From CAZWRV01 sp964636325 (GTDB lineage Bacteria > Verrucomicrobiota > Lentisphaeria > Victivallales > GWF2-50-93), in NCBI GenBank assembly GCA_964636325.1, contig CAZWRV010000111.1, forward strand, positions 1-20,817: DNA of 20,817 nt, read 5' to 3'. Positions 1 to 6,404 of the stretch are shown in pieces. The notes under the pieces were generated by a model. The model had not been told where the DNA came from and made no database searches. It was given only the letters and a program-made list of their open reading frames with translations. Both the position numbers and the translations under genes were made by a program. The stretch's first letter is position 1, and each line of letters begins with the position of its first letter.

Positions 1-33
1 CGCAAATCAATGCGCTCTCCCTACCCCTATCTT

Positions 34-53
34 TTGGAAAAAACGTTTTCCAA
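34..53. other. short perfect hairpin
   Basis: Arms TTGGAAAA (34-41) and TTTTCCAA (46-53) enclose the loop AACG. The GGAAAA..TTTTCC layout is loosely like a LacI-family operator, but the centre is not symmetrical, so this may be only a hairpin. The rest of 1-146 shows no gene or recognised site. Confidence 0.3.
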
Positions 54-146
54 GTCGCGCCGTAAGGGACTAAATATGTAACTGCCTTATTCTGAGATTG
101 TTAATTTATAAAGCATATTTTCAACTGCGGCAATTAGGGTGATCAT

Positions 147-303
147 CCGCGAAGTTCGCAGTTCTGTCGAACAGAAACTCGATGGAGGGCGGAATTCTAT
201 TCCGCCGGGCGGCGGGAGTTCCCGCCGCCGAGAAGACGGTTGAATAGAATTCAACCCTCCGGAAGACGACAAAGCTCGCGGCAAAGTTACCGACAAAGAT
301 GGT
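147..303 (+). repeat. BIME/REP-like paired-hairpin element, copy A, with 12-bp-period tail
   Basis: The element begins with two small hairpins (GCGAA/TTCGC near 150-160; TTCTGT/ACAGAA at 162-176). The foot GGAG (184-187) follows, then hairpin 1 (GGCGGAAT 188-195, loop TCT, ATTCCGCC 199-206), a middle hairpin (GGCGGCGGG 208-216 with CCCGCCGCC 221-229), hairpin 3 (GGTTGAAT 238-245, loop AGA, ATTCAACC 249-256) and the inverted foot CTCC (257-260). The tail has three 12-bp units of the form GACAAAGNNNGC (268-279, 280-291, 292-303). The tips of hairpins 1 and 3 are reverse complements of each other. GGAG next to a hairpin is a known hallmark of REP elements mobilised by RAYT (Y1) transposases; assignment to that class is inference. 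It accounts for most of the gene-free stretch 1-339. Confidence 0.75.
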
Positions 304-339
304 CGAATATCATGGGAGCTCCGGTCAGGAAATCTAAAA

Positions 340-942
340 TTAGAAGCATCTCATAATTTCCTCTTCGCCGATCGGTCCCTGCCTAAGTATCTTCGGTCTT
401 CCGCCTGTGATGTCCACGACCGTCGAGGCCTTTCCGCCGCCGGATATCCTTCCGGCGTCTACTGCGAGGTCGGGCTTTCCTGCGAGGCCCTTCAGGGCTT
501 CCTCCAGTGTGGCGGCAGGCGGATTTCCGGAGAGGTTGGCGCTTGTCGCAGAGACGGGCCGGCCGTAGGCGTCCAACAGTTCCAGCATGAATTCGTGGTC
601 GGGAATCCTGAATCCGACGGAGGAAAAGCCGTCAGCAGATTTCACGATTATCGTAATCGGGCCGGGACAGAACTTTTCAACAAGCTTTCTAGCGGCGGGG
701 GATGCACTTATGACTCCTTCAAGCATGCCCAGTCCGGACGCAAGCACCTGGAAATGCTTTGCCGGATCCCTTCTCTTCATCTCCAGGATCCGCTTCCGGG
801 CCGCTGAATCGTTATAGGCGCAGATCAGGCCGTAGACCGTTTCCGTCGGCAGCAGGAGGACCTTGCCATTCGTCTTGAGCAACGATAGGCATTCGTCAAC
901 GACGACCTCGCGTTTTTTCCCATCTAAAGCCCTGATAATCAT
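340..942 (-). CDS. tsaC: TsaC/YrdC-type threonylcarbamoyl-AMP synthase
   Basis: This 200-residue protein has the YrdC fold signature: PTETVYGL near residues 32-39, a basic patch KRRDPAKH near 56-63, and STSANLSG near 131-138. Enzymes of this family make threonylcarbamoyl-AMP from threonine, bicarbonate and ATP in the cytoplasm. This is the first step of the t6A modification at position 37 of ANN-decoding tRNAs. The length fits the single-domain TsaC type rather than the longer Sua5 type with an extra C-terminal domain. It lies downstream of purE and the S41-like gene on the same strand. The 113-bp gap before it holds a 7-bp tandem array and could separate it from that operon. No strong Shine-Dalgarno precedes the ATG. 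The family call is firm; tsaC rather than another YrdC paralogue is likely. Confidence 0.9.
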   Translation of the reverse strand: MIIRALDGKKREVVVDECLSLLKTNGKVLLLPTETVYGLICAYNDSAARKRILEMKRRDPAKHFQVLASGLGMLEGVISASPAARKLVEKFCPGPITIIVKSADGFSSVGFRIPDHEFMLELLDAYGRPVSATSANLSGNPPAATLEEALKGLAGKPDLAVDAGRISGGGKASTVVDITGGRPKILRQGPIGEEEIMRCF

Positions 943-967
943 ATGCGCTTCAATGGATGCCGGATAA

Positions 968-988
968 GTGAATGGTGAATAGTGAATG
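968..988. repeat. 7-bp tandem array (GTGAATR)
   Basis: Three adjoining units GTGAATG, GTGAATA and GTGAATG occupy 968-974, 975-981 and 982-988. They lie in the gap between the S41-like gene and tsaC. The pattern resembles the short tandemly repeated repetitive sequences (STRRs) known from cyanobacteria and other repeat-rich genomes. Confidence 0.6.
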
Positions 989-1055
989 GCCGGGTGCGAG
1001 ATGCCGGTAAATATTCAGTGATTGTCTCAACTGATAACGATCAACCCGAGACGGG

Positions 1056-2093
1056 TCACTTCTTATTGTTCGTCTTCTTGTCGTCGGTTAGGGAGTTGAA
1101 GCAGTGTATGAGTTCGACGGCCCTCTGGAGGGCCTTGTCCTGCTTCTCGCTTCCAGCCTCCTTTGCCAGCTCCTCGTATTTGATCTGTCCCTTCCAGGCG
1201 AATGGGACGTCCGGCTTGAGCGGACCTAGCGGTACGTCCTTGAAGATTTCATCCACTTCCGGCACCAGCATGAAGTCGCCGGATTTCAGGGGGATGCGCC
1301 TGGCCTTGAACTGCGTTCCGGCCGTTGGCGAGCCGATGATGAGGCATTTCTTCGTGGAATGGAAAAGGTATGAGAAGATTTCCGCGGCGCCTTCCGTGCC
1401 CGGCCCCACGATGAGTATGCACGGAGTTTGAAAGACCTGCTCCGGCAGCTTGAACCCGTCGTATTTGCCGAGTTTTTTCAGCGGGGCGACCAGGGCGAGC
1501 GTGCGCAGCGCGGGCTCGTAGCCGTAGCCGTGGCAGCTCCTTAGGTCGATGACCGTTCCGGTTGGCTTGTTCGCGAGCCGCGCGTTGTTCTCGCAGTCCT
1601 CCTTGAACTTGTTGAAGCTCTCGTCGTTCATGCTGTCGAACCTGGCATACAGGATCTTGTGCGCCGCGAGCAGGACGGCGGGATAAGGCTGCGCCTCCTT
1701 TTCGGTCTCGCCCTCCTTGGAAGCATCGTTGGCGGCGCCGGCCTTCTCGAATCGTATTCCGGCGTTCAGGGATTTCAGGAAGCGTTCGACCACGGCCTGG
1801 CTGTCCATGTCCGATATCTTGCTGTATGTTACCGGGGTGTTCTTGTTGATTTCGTCGAGGACATAGCCCAGCTCGGAGAGGATTTTGCGGTCGGCGGGCG
1901 CTTCCTTCTTTTCGGGCCGGGCCGGCTCGGCGGCCTTGGCGGCCGTGGGGGGGGCTTCTTCCGCCGGCTTCTCAGTAATAGGCCGGATCTCGATCTTCTC
2001 GATTCCTTCGTTCTCCGTTCCGTCGTCGGCGGAAAGGCATGCGGCCGCGCAGAGAAGCGCCATCAACGGCAGAATCTGTGATTTCCTCTTCAA
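1056..2093 (-). CDS. secreted S41 (C-terminal processing peptidase)-like protein lacking catalytic residues
   Basis: With a TTG start at 2093 the protein has 345 residues and begins LKRKSQILPLMALLCAAACLSA, a good signal peptide. AAAGGA lies about 10 nt upstream, overlapping the purE stop. The upstream ATG at 2144 would overlap purE by 44 bp and give a poorer N-terminus. A low-complexity Ala/Pro/Glu/Lys linker covers about residues 25-70. The C-terminal half follows the S41 core: GTVIDLRSCHGYG (family LDLRxNxGG), then GPGTEGAAEIFSYL (family SASASEIF), then IIGSPTAGTQFK (family VGExTFGKG). The nucleophile Ser is replaced by Gly235 and the general-base Lys by Thr260, in register 25 residues apart as in E. 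coli Prc. No PDZ domain is evident. I infer a secreted, non-proteolytic, peptide-binding protein. Fold call good, function unknown. Confidence 0.8.
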   Translation of the reverse strand: MKRKSQILPLMALLCAAACLSADDGTENEGIEKIEIRPITEKPAEEAPPTAAKAAEPARPEKKEAPADRKILSELGYVLDEINKNTPVTYSKISDMDSQAVVERFLKSLNAGIRFEKAGAANDASKEGETEKEAQPYPAVLLAAHKILYARFDSMNDESFNKFKEDCENNARLANKPTGTVIDLRSCHGYGYEPALRTLALVAPLKKLGKYDGFKLPEQVFQTPCILIVGPGTEGAAEIFSYLFHSTKKCLIIGSPTAGTQFKARRIPLKSGDFMLVPEVDEIFKDVPLGPLKPDVPFAWKGQIKYEELAKEAGSEKQDKALQRAVELIHCFNSLTDDKKTNNKK

Positions 2094-2100
2094 CTGTCCA

Positions 2101-2613
2101 TCATCCTTTCGCAAGTTCGTTCTGCAGCAGGGCGTCGCTTTCACGGACCGTGTCGGACTGCTTCTTCCGGAATCCCCTCAGTTTTTCGGCCAGTTCCGGG
2201 CTGCCGAGTGCGAGGATGGCGATAGCGTAAAGGGCGGCGTTCTTAGCCCCGGCCTTGCCCGCCGTGACTGTCGCGACTGGAATCCCCGGCGGCATCTGCA
2301 CCATAGAGAGGAGCGAGTCCAACCCGTTGAAGGGCTCGGACGCGAGGGGCACGCCTATCACGGGCAGCGTCGTGTGCGCCGCGACCACGCCGGCCAGATG
2401 CGCCGCCATCCCGGCCGCGCAGATCACCACCTTCGCGCCGGCGTCCCCGAGGCCCCTTGCGAATTCCGCGGCCTCGTCCGGCGTCCGGTGCGCCGACATA
2501 ATCCTCGCCGTGAACGGGACACCGAACTCCCTCAGAGTTTTGAAGGCGTCCTCGAGGACACCGAGATCGTTCTTGCTCCCCATCATTATCGCGACATCAT
2601 ATCTGGAACCCAT
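2101..2613 (-). CDS. purE: N5-carboxyaminoimidazole ribonucleotide mutase, class I PurE
   Basis: The 170-residue protein has every class I PurE landmark: MGSKND (residues 11-16), SAHRTP (40-45, with the catalytic His at 42), AAGMAAHLAGVVAAHTTLPV followed by IGVP, and SMVQMPPGIPVATV. It converts N5-CAIR to CAIR in de novo purine synthesis, in the cytoplasm. GGAG lies 7 nt upstream of the ATG, which supports this start. It is the first gene of a likely minus-strand operon, and its stop codon lies inside the ribosome-binding region of the S41-like gene, implying coupled translation. No purK, the usual partner making N5-CAIR, is seen in the window. Confidence 0.96.
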   Translation of the reverse strand: MGSRYDVAIMMGSKNDLGVLEDAFKTLREFGVPFTARIMSAHRTPDEAAEFARGLGDAGAKVVICAAGMAAHLAGVVAAHTTLPVIGVPLASEPFNGLDSLLSMVQMPPGIPVATVTAGKAGAKNAALYAIAILALGSPELAEKLRGFRKKQSDTVRESDALLQNELAKG

Positions 2614-2736
2614 CTCAGTCTCCGTATTGAAGCGTTTTTCGAATATTTCAGACTATAAATCCCAAGATTGAAACATAAAGCTAGCATTGGACAAGCTCGT
2701 CTTCAAATACTCAATGCGAATTCTAGGAGAGGCTGT

Positions 2737-2864
2737 CTGCGGATATCGCAGTTTTGTCGATCAGAATCTCGATGGAGGGCGGAGCCGTGCTCCGCCGCGG
2801 TTGAGCCCGGCTCAACCCTCCAGAAGACGACAAAGATTGCGACAAAGCTAGCGACAAAGATTTT
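2737..2864 (+). repeat. BIME/REP-like paired-hairpin element, copy B, with 12-bp-period tail
   Basis: Same architecture as the copy at 147-303 but without the middle hairpin. A small hairpin CTGCG/CGCAG covers 2737-2751. The foot GGAG (2774-2777) is followed by hairpin 1 (GGCGGAGC, loop CGT, GCTCCGCC; 2778-2796), hairpin 3 (GGTTGAGC, loop CCG, GCTCAACC; 2799-2817) and the foot CTCC (2818-2821). The tail has three 12-bp units at 2829-2840, 2841-2852 and 2853-2864 (GACAAAGATTGC, GACAAAGCTAGC, GACAAAGATTTT). The lower stems are identical to copy A, whereas the tips changed from AAT/ATT to AGC/GCT in both hairpins together. It fills much of the gene-free stretch 2614-3036. A separate hairpin and an AT-rich leader make up the remainder. 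Confidence 0.75.
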
Positions 2865-2945
2865 CAAGTTTATGTGCAGCCATGCCTGTTTTACTGTAAA
2901 AATATCGAACATCGGTGCAATATCCTCTGTCTAATCATCTTTAAC

Positions 2946-2974
2946 GGAGGGGATTGTTGAAAAACACCCCCTCC
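2946..2974. other. GC-rich hairpin ahead of the secreted FGE-like gene
   Basis: GGAGGGG (2946-2952) pairs with CCCCTCC (2968-2974) across a 15-nt loop. No T-run follows on the plus strand, so it is not a clear terminator. It could be a leader structure for the gene at 3037 or a relic of the GGAG-footed repeat. Confidence 0.35.
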
Positions 2975-3036
2975 AAATATATTATTTCGATAAATAACGG
3001 GAATCCGGACGACATTTCCAGTTTTCCGTCGTTTTT

Positions 3037-5634
3037 ATGTTTATAGATATGAACCAAATGCCAAAAACACTGATATGCCTTTTCGTGGCGGTGCCGTTCT
3101 GCCTCATTGCCGCCGTGGCCGATGCCGCTTCCTACAATGTCGGTATCGGCTCTAAATTCATAGTCAGCGCCCTTGATGCGGGACTCCCCAGCTTTCTCAA
3201 GAAGCCTGACATATACGTCCAGTATCAGGACGGCGGACGGACGGTCAAGAAGAAGGCCATGGTCATCTCCCATTTTCCTCAGCTTACCGCGACGTGCGTC
3301 TGGAAGTCTCCGGTTCCCCCAGGCAAATACAGCCTTTACGTCTTTGTGCGCGGCCAGTCGTCCTCGCCTGCCGTGGCCTCGGACGACTTCAATGTATTCG
3401 CCCCGGCCTTCGCCACTCTTTCGATGGAATCTGGAACCGGCTGGCTGGAGGTGACCGCCGCCGGGACGTTCTTCGGGCAGCCGAAGCCCAAGCTCTGGCT
3501 TCAGAGCGCCGCTCCAATAGATGGCAGGATCATCAAAAAAAGCTGCTCGATCCAGACACCGCTTCAGTATGACGACGCCAAGGGCAGGGCGGGAACGAGC
3601 TGCATGGACGTGGACAGCGGCGAGAGCAAGCTCGTCCTGTATGTGCCCTCCGGGCTTTCCGCAGGCGACTGGATGCTCATGATGGACACAAAGATAGGGG
3701 TGGCCAGCACACCGTTCACAATCCTGCCCCCGGAAATATTATCGCTGACCCCCGCCAGCGGTGCCGCCGGCGCCGAGATCAAGGTGTCCGGCAAATTTTT
3801 CGGGAAACCACCTCCGAAACTCTGGCTCTCCTTCCTGCAGGGCGCTAAAGAACTCAGCAAAAGCTGCGGCATCAAGAAGCCGCTCGCCTATCCCGACGCC
3901 CAGGACAAGGGCGGAATGAGCTGCATGGAACTCGCCACAGGCGTCAGCGAACTGACCTTCTTTGTCCCGGAGTCTCTGCCCGACACCGAATGCATGTTCC
4001 ATCTCGACAACGGCGTCGGCGAAAGCACAGCCGCCTTCACTCCGACATTCTACATAAGCGGCAAGATTTCAAGGGACGCGCTCGAAGGCGTCCCAGTCCA
4101 GCTTTTTCAGAACGACGTCAAGATCGCCGAAACGAAGAGCTCCTTCGACGGTTCATACTCCCTGGGCGGCCTTCACAACGGCGACTATACCGTCGTCCCG
4201 GAGCTGCCAGGATTCTATTTCTATCCAGACAGCGTTGATGTCTCGGTGCAGAACAGCAATCCCACGGGCATTGACTTCGTGGCCACCGAGTCCCTGAAAT
4301 GCCTCGTGATAGACATAAGCGCCGGTCCCGCCGCAGAAAGCTATCCGTATCAGATATACAAAGCCGCCGACGCCCCGCCCGACCTGTATTACAACGACAT
4401 CTACAAGACGGATCGTATCGCCTTCTTCAAGATTTCCGGCGGCAGCTTTTCAATGGGGTCGCCCGAGAAAGAGCTCGGAAGAGTAAAAAACGAGGCCCAG
4501 CACGACGTGACTCTCACTTCCGACTTCTACATGGCCTTGTTCGAAACGACGCAGAAGCAGCATATGAACGTCACCGGGCTCAACCCCAGCCTCCTACAGG
4601 GGGACATGAGACCGGTCGAACAGGTTACGTGGACGCAGGCCCGCGGCGGAACCTGGCCCGGCGATCCCGCGGGGCAGGGCCAGCCCTCGGAAAGTTCCTT
4701 CATCGGGATGCTCAGGGCCAAGACCGGCCTGGAAATCGACCTTCCCACCGAGGCCCAGTGGGAATACGCCTGCAGGGCCGGAACAACTACTGCGCTCAAT
4801 ACCGGCCTCAACCTCACAAGCCTCACCATGTGCGCGAACACCGGAGAGGCCGCCTGGTATTACTACAACACATACGGCGTCTACCACCAGGTCGTCGGCC
4901 TGAAGATACCCAACAACTGGGGCCTTTGCGACATGCACGGCAACGTATGGGAGCTCGCGCTCGACTGGTATGAGGACACCGCGACCGGCGCCACCGACCC
5001 GACCGGTCCCGCCAACGGCGTCCAACGGGTAATACGCGGCGCAGGATGGAACAACAAGGCCGCCTCCGTCCGTTCAGCAAGAAGAACCTACTTCGAGCCG
5101 GAGGCTTTCACCGCCTATGTGGGATTCAGGCTCATCGCAAGGATCTACGGCATTTCCGGAACAGTGTCCGGGGATGTCTCGGCAGGTGTCACTGTAACTC
5201 TGGGCGGCGACATCTCGGCCAGCACAACAACAGGCTCAGGCGGGGCTTATTCCTTTGAAGACATACTCAACGGCGAATACACCGTCACCCCGTCCTACAA
5301 GGGCTACTCCTTCGATCCGCCAAGCCGGGACGTCACCGTCGCCAACGCAAGCGCAAACGGCATCAATTTCACCGCGGCCAGCCTCAAGTATGCCGTCTCC
5401 GGCAGCATCAGCGGCGCCGTCTCCAAGAACGTCTCCGTCACAATCAAGGGCGCAATCTCCCAGACGACGACAAGCGACGGAGACGGCAAATATGGATTCA
5501 CAGGCATTCCGAGCGGAAACTACACCGTCACGCCCAGCCTCTCTGGATATGTCTTCTCCCCGGCATCGAAAGACATATCGGTCTACGGCACCGACGTCTC
5601 CGGCGTCAACTTCACTTCCGCACAGGCGCAGTGA
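3037..5634 (+). CDS. secreted multidomain protein: IPT-like modules, FGE-like domain without catalytic Cys, three CarboxypepD_reg-like modules
   Basis: 865 residues with a signal peptide ending near ADA30; starts at 3049 and 3058 are also possible because no Shine-Dalgarno is visible. Residues 135-230 and 238-335 are two copies of one module, each with KLWL, KSC-I--PL-Y-DA and G-SCM followed by L--(Y/F)VP. A carboxypeptidase-regulatory-like module lies at 338-416 (DGSYSLGGLHNGDYTV). An FGE-sulfatase superfamily domain spans about 460-703: GGSFSMGS, PVEQVTW, LPTEAQWEYACRAG, DMHGNVWEL, RVIRGAGW, RSARR and GFRLIAR. Two further regulatory-like modules cover 704-782 and 785-862, each with a NG(E)YTVTP-type core and a terminal (I/V)NFT. 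The segment between RGAGW and RSARR, where true formylglycine-generating enzymes have their active-site cysteines, reads NNKAASV. It is therefore unlikely to activate sulfatases and more likely a surface binding or structural protein. Confidence 0.88.
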   Translation: MFIDMNQMPKTLICLFVAVPFCLIAAVADAASYNVGIGSKFIVSALDAGLPSFLKKPDIYVQYQDGGRTVKKKAMVISHFPQLTATCVWKSPVPPGKYSLYVFVRGQSSSPAVASDDFNVFAPAFATLSMESGTGWLEVTAAGTFFGQPKPKLWLQSAAPIDGRIIKKSCSIQTPLQYDDAKGRAGTSCMDVDSGESKLVLYVPSGLSAGDWMLMMDTKIGVASTPFTILPPEILSLTPASGAAGAEIKVSGKFFGKPPPKLWLSFLQGAKELSKSCGIKKPLAYPDAQDKGGMSCMELATGVSELTFFVPESLPDTECMFHLDNGVGESTAAFTPTFYISGKISRDALEGVPVQLFQNDVKIAETKSSFDGSYSLGGLHNGDYTVVPELPGFYFYPDSVDVSVQNSNPTGIDFVATESLKCLVIDISAGPAAESYPYQIYKAADAPPDLYYNDIYKTDRIAFFKISGGSFSMGSPEKELGRVKNEAQHDVTLTSDFYMALFETTQKQHMNVTGLNPSLLQGDMRPVEQVTWTQARGGTWPGDPAGQGQPSESSFIGMLRAKTGLEIDLPTEAQWEYACRAGTTTALNTGLNLTSLTMCANTGEAAWYYYNTYGVYHQVVGLKIPNNWGLCDMHGNVWELALDWYEDTATGATDPTGPANGVQRVIRGAGWNNKAASVRSARRTYFEPEAFTAYVGFRLIARIYGISGTVSGDVSAGVTVTLGGDISASTTTGSGGAYSFEDILNGEYTVTPSYKGYSFDPPSRDVTVANASANGINFTAASLKYAVSGSISGAVSKNVSVTIKGAISQTTTSDGDGKYGFTGIPSGNYTVTPSLSGYVFSPASKDISVYGTDVSGVNFTSAQAQ

Positions 5635-5648
5635 ACCTCGCAAAGCTT

Positions 5649-6257
5649 TTATTCCGGGAGTTTCTCGCTTTTTTCTATGTCTACGGGTATGAGCTTGCGG
5701 TCGGATGTGACTAGGATCTGGTCGATCTTGATCCCGTCCTCGCGGTTAAGTATGAAGACGTCGTAGCTTCCCTTTTCCAGTTTGAGGCCGACCTTGGCCT
5801 TGACCCAGTGCCAGGCCTTGTATGTGCCGTCGTTGCCCACGATGAATTCCGGCTTGTCGCCGATCTTGACGCCGAAGGAGTTCCCGCATCCGTCCAGCCA
5901 CCAGCATCGCGCCCAGAAGTAATAGGTGCCGTCCTCCTTCAGTGTTATGCTGTATTTCGCCGAACCGCCGACTTTTCCGCCTTCCCCCGCATCCTGTTCG
6001 ATCTCGATAATCTTGCCGCCGGACACCTTGGCGGCATCGGCGTTTTCCTTTATTTCCGTGATCTTGACGGGCGCCTTGAGCTCCTTGGAGTCCTCGGCCT
6101 CGAAGCAGACCGTGGTCTCGGCCGTGGCGTGCATCGCCGCCAAGAAAAAGATTAGGGCAAGTAGAATTGGCAGACGGGTGGATATTCCGCCGTAACTCCG
6201 TGGATGGCTGGATGATTGGATGCCTGGGTAAAAAGCACTTAGGAATGAGAATAACAT
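5649..6257 (-). CDS. small secreted CBM6/CBM35-like protein
   Basis: The C-terminal 150 residues look like a single carbohydrate-binding beta-sandwich: CFEAEDSKEL at the start, GTYYFWARCWWLDGCGNSF in the middle, then WHWVKAKVGLKLEKGSYDV and NREDGIKIDQILVTSD at the end. The last motif is typical of CBM6/CBM35-type domains in polysaccharide-degrading PVC bacteria. A secretion signal RLPILLALIFFLAAMHATA precedes it. The start is uncertain. The reading frame is open to 6371, but those codons run through tandem repeats. ATG 6257 has GGGAGG 9 nt upstream and is preferred, though 6201-6228 of a second array would still be translated between it and the signal peptide. Its stop is 14 bp from the stop of the convergent secreted gene. 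It follows the URO-D-like gene on the same strand after a repeat-filled gap. Confidence 0.75.
   Translation of the reverse strand: MLFSFLSAFYPGIQSSSHPRSYGGISTRLPILLALIFFLAAMHATAETTVCFEAEDSKELKAPVKITEIKENADAAKVSGGKIIEIEQDAGEGGKVGGSAKYSITLKEDGTYYFWARCWWLDGCGNSFGVKIGDKPEFIVGNDGTYKAWHWVKAKVGLKLEKGSYDVFILNREDGIKIDQILVTSDRKLIPVDIEKSEKLPE
6201..6228. repeat. 8-bp tandem array (TGGATGNN)
   Basis: Units TGGATGGC, TGGATGAT and TGGATGCC occupy 6201-6224, followed by a partial TGGG. On the other strand this is the ATCCATCC family that recurs at 6341-6378. It lies inside the open frame of the CBM-like gene, just before its signal peptide, and makes the true start of that gene doubtful. Confidence 0.55.
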
Positions 6258-6265
6258 TTTAAGAA

Positions 6266-6305
6266 GCCTCCCGATATCTTTCGATACCTCCCGCAGCCTG
6301 TCGGA
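6266..6305. repeat. 10-bp tandem array (ACCTNYCGAT family)
   Basis: Four degenerate units: GCCTCCCGAT, ATCTTTCGAT, ACCTCCCGCA and GCCTGTCGGA. The same family occurs at 16354-16393 and more weakly at 20597-20626. The array also supplies the GGGAGG that acts as ribosome-binding site for the start at 6257. Confidence 0.55.
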
Positions 6306-6340
6306 GAATGCCTGGTGTCCGGCATCTTGTAACTTATCGC

Positions 6341-6378
6341 CATCCATCCAAACATCCATCAATCCAAGCATCCCTCAA
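6341..6378. repeat. ATCCATCC-type tandem array
   Basis: Irregular 7- to 8-bp repeats of ATCCATC/AATCCAA/ATCCCTC type fill the gap just downstream of the URO-D-like gene. They are the complement of the TGGATG array at 6201-6228, so the two could pair as an imperfect inverted repeat of about 180 bp. Confidence 0.5.
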
Positions 6379-6404
6379 TGCGCCGTCCCTTGGACGGCCG
6401 CTGT

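Noticed and set aside
147..303. Hairpin cluster considered as a tRNA or cloverleaf RNA gene
   Set aside because: No acceptor CCA, T-loop or anticodon pattern; the GGAG feet and a second dispersed copy fit an interspersed repeat better.
4417..5145. FGE-like domain considered as the variable protein of a diversity-generating retroelement
   Set aside because: DGR targets can use this fold, but no reverse transcriptase, template repeat or adenine-rich variable tail is present in the window, and the domain is not C-terminal.
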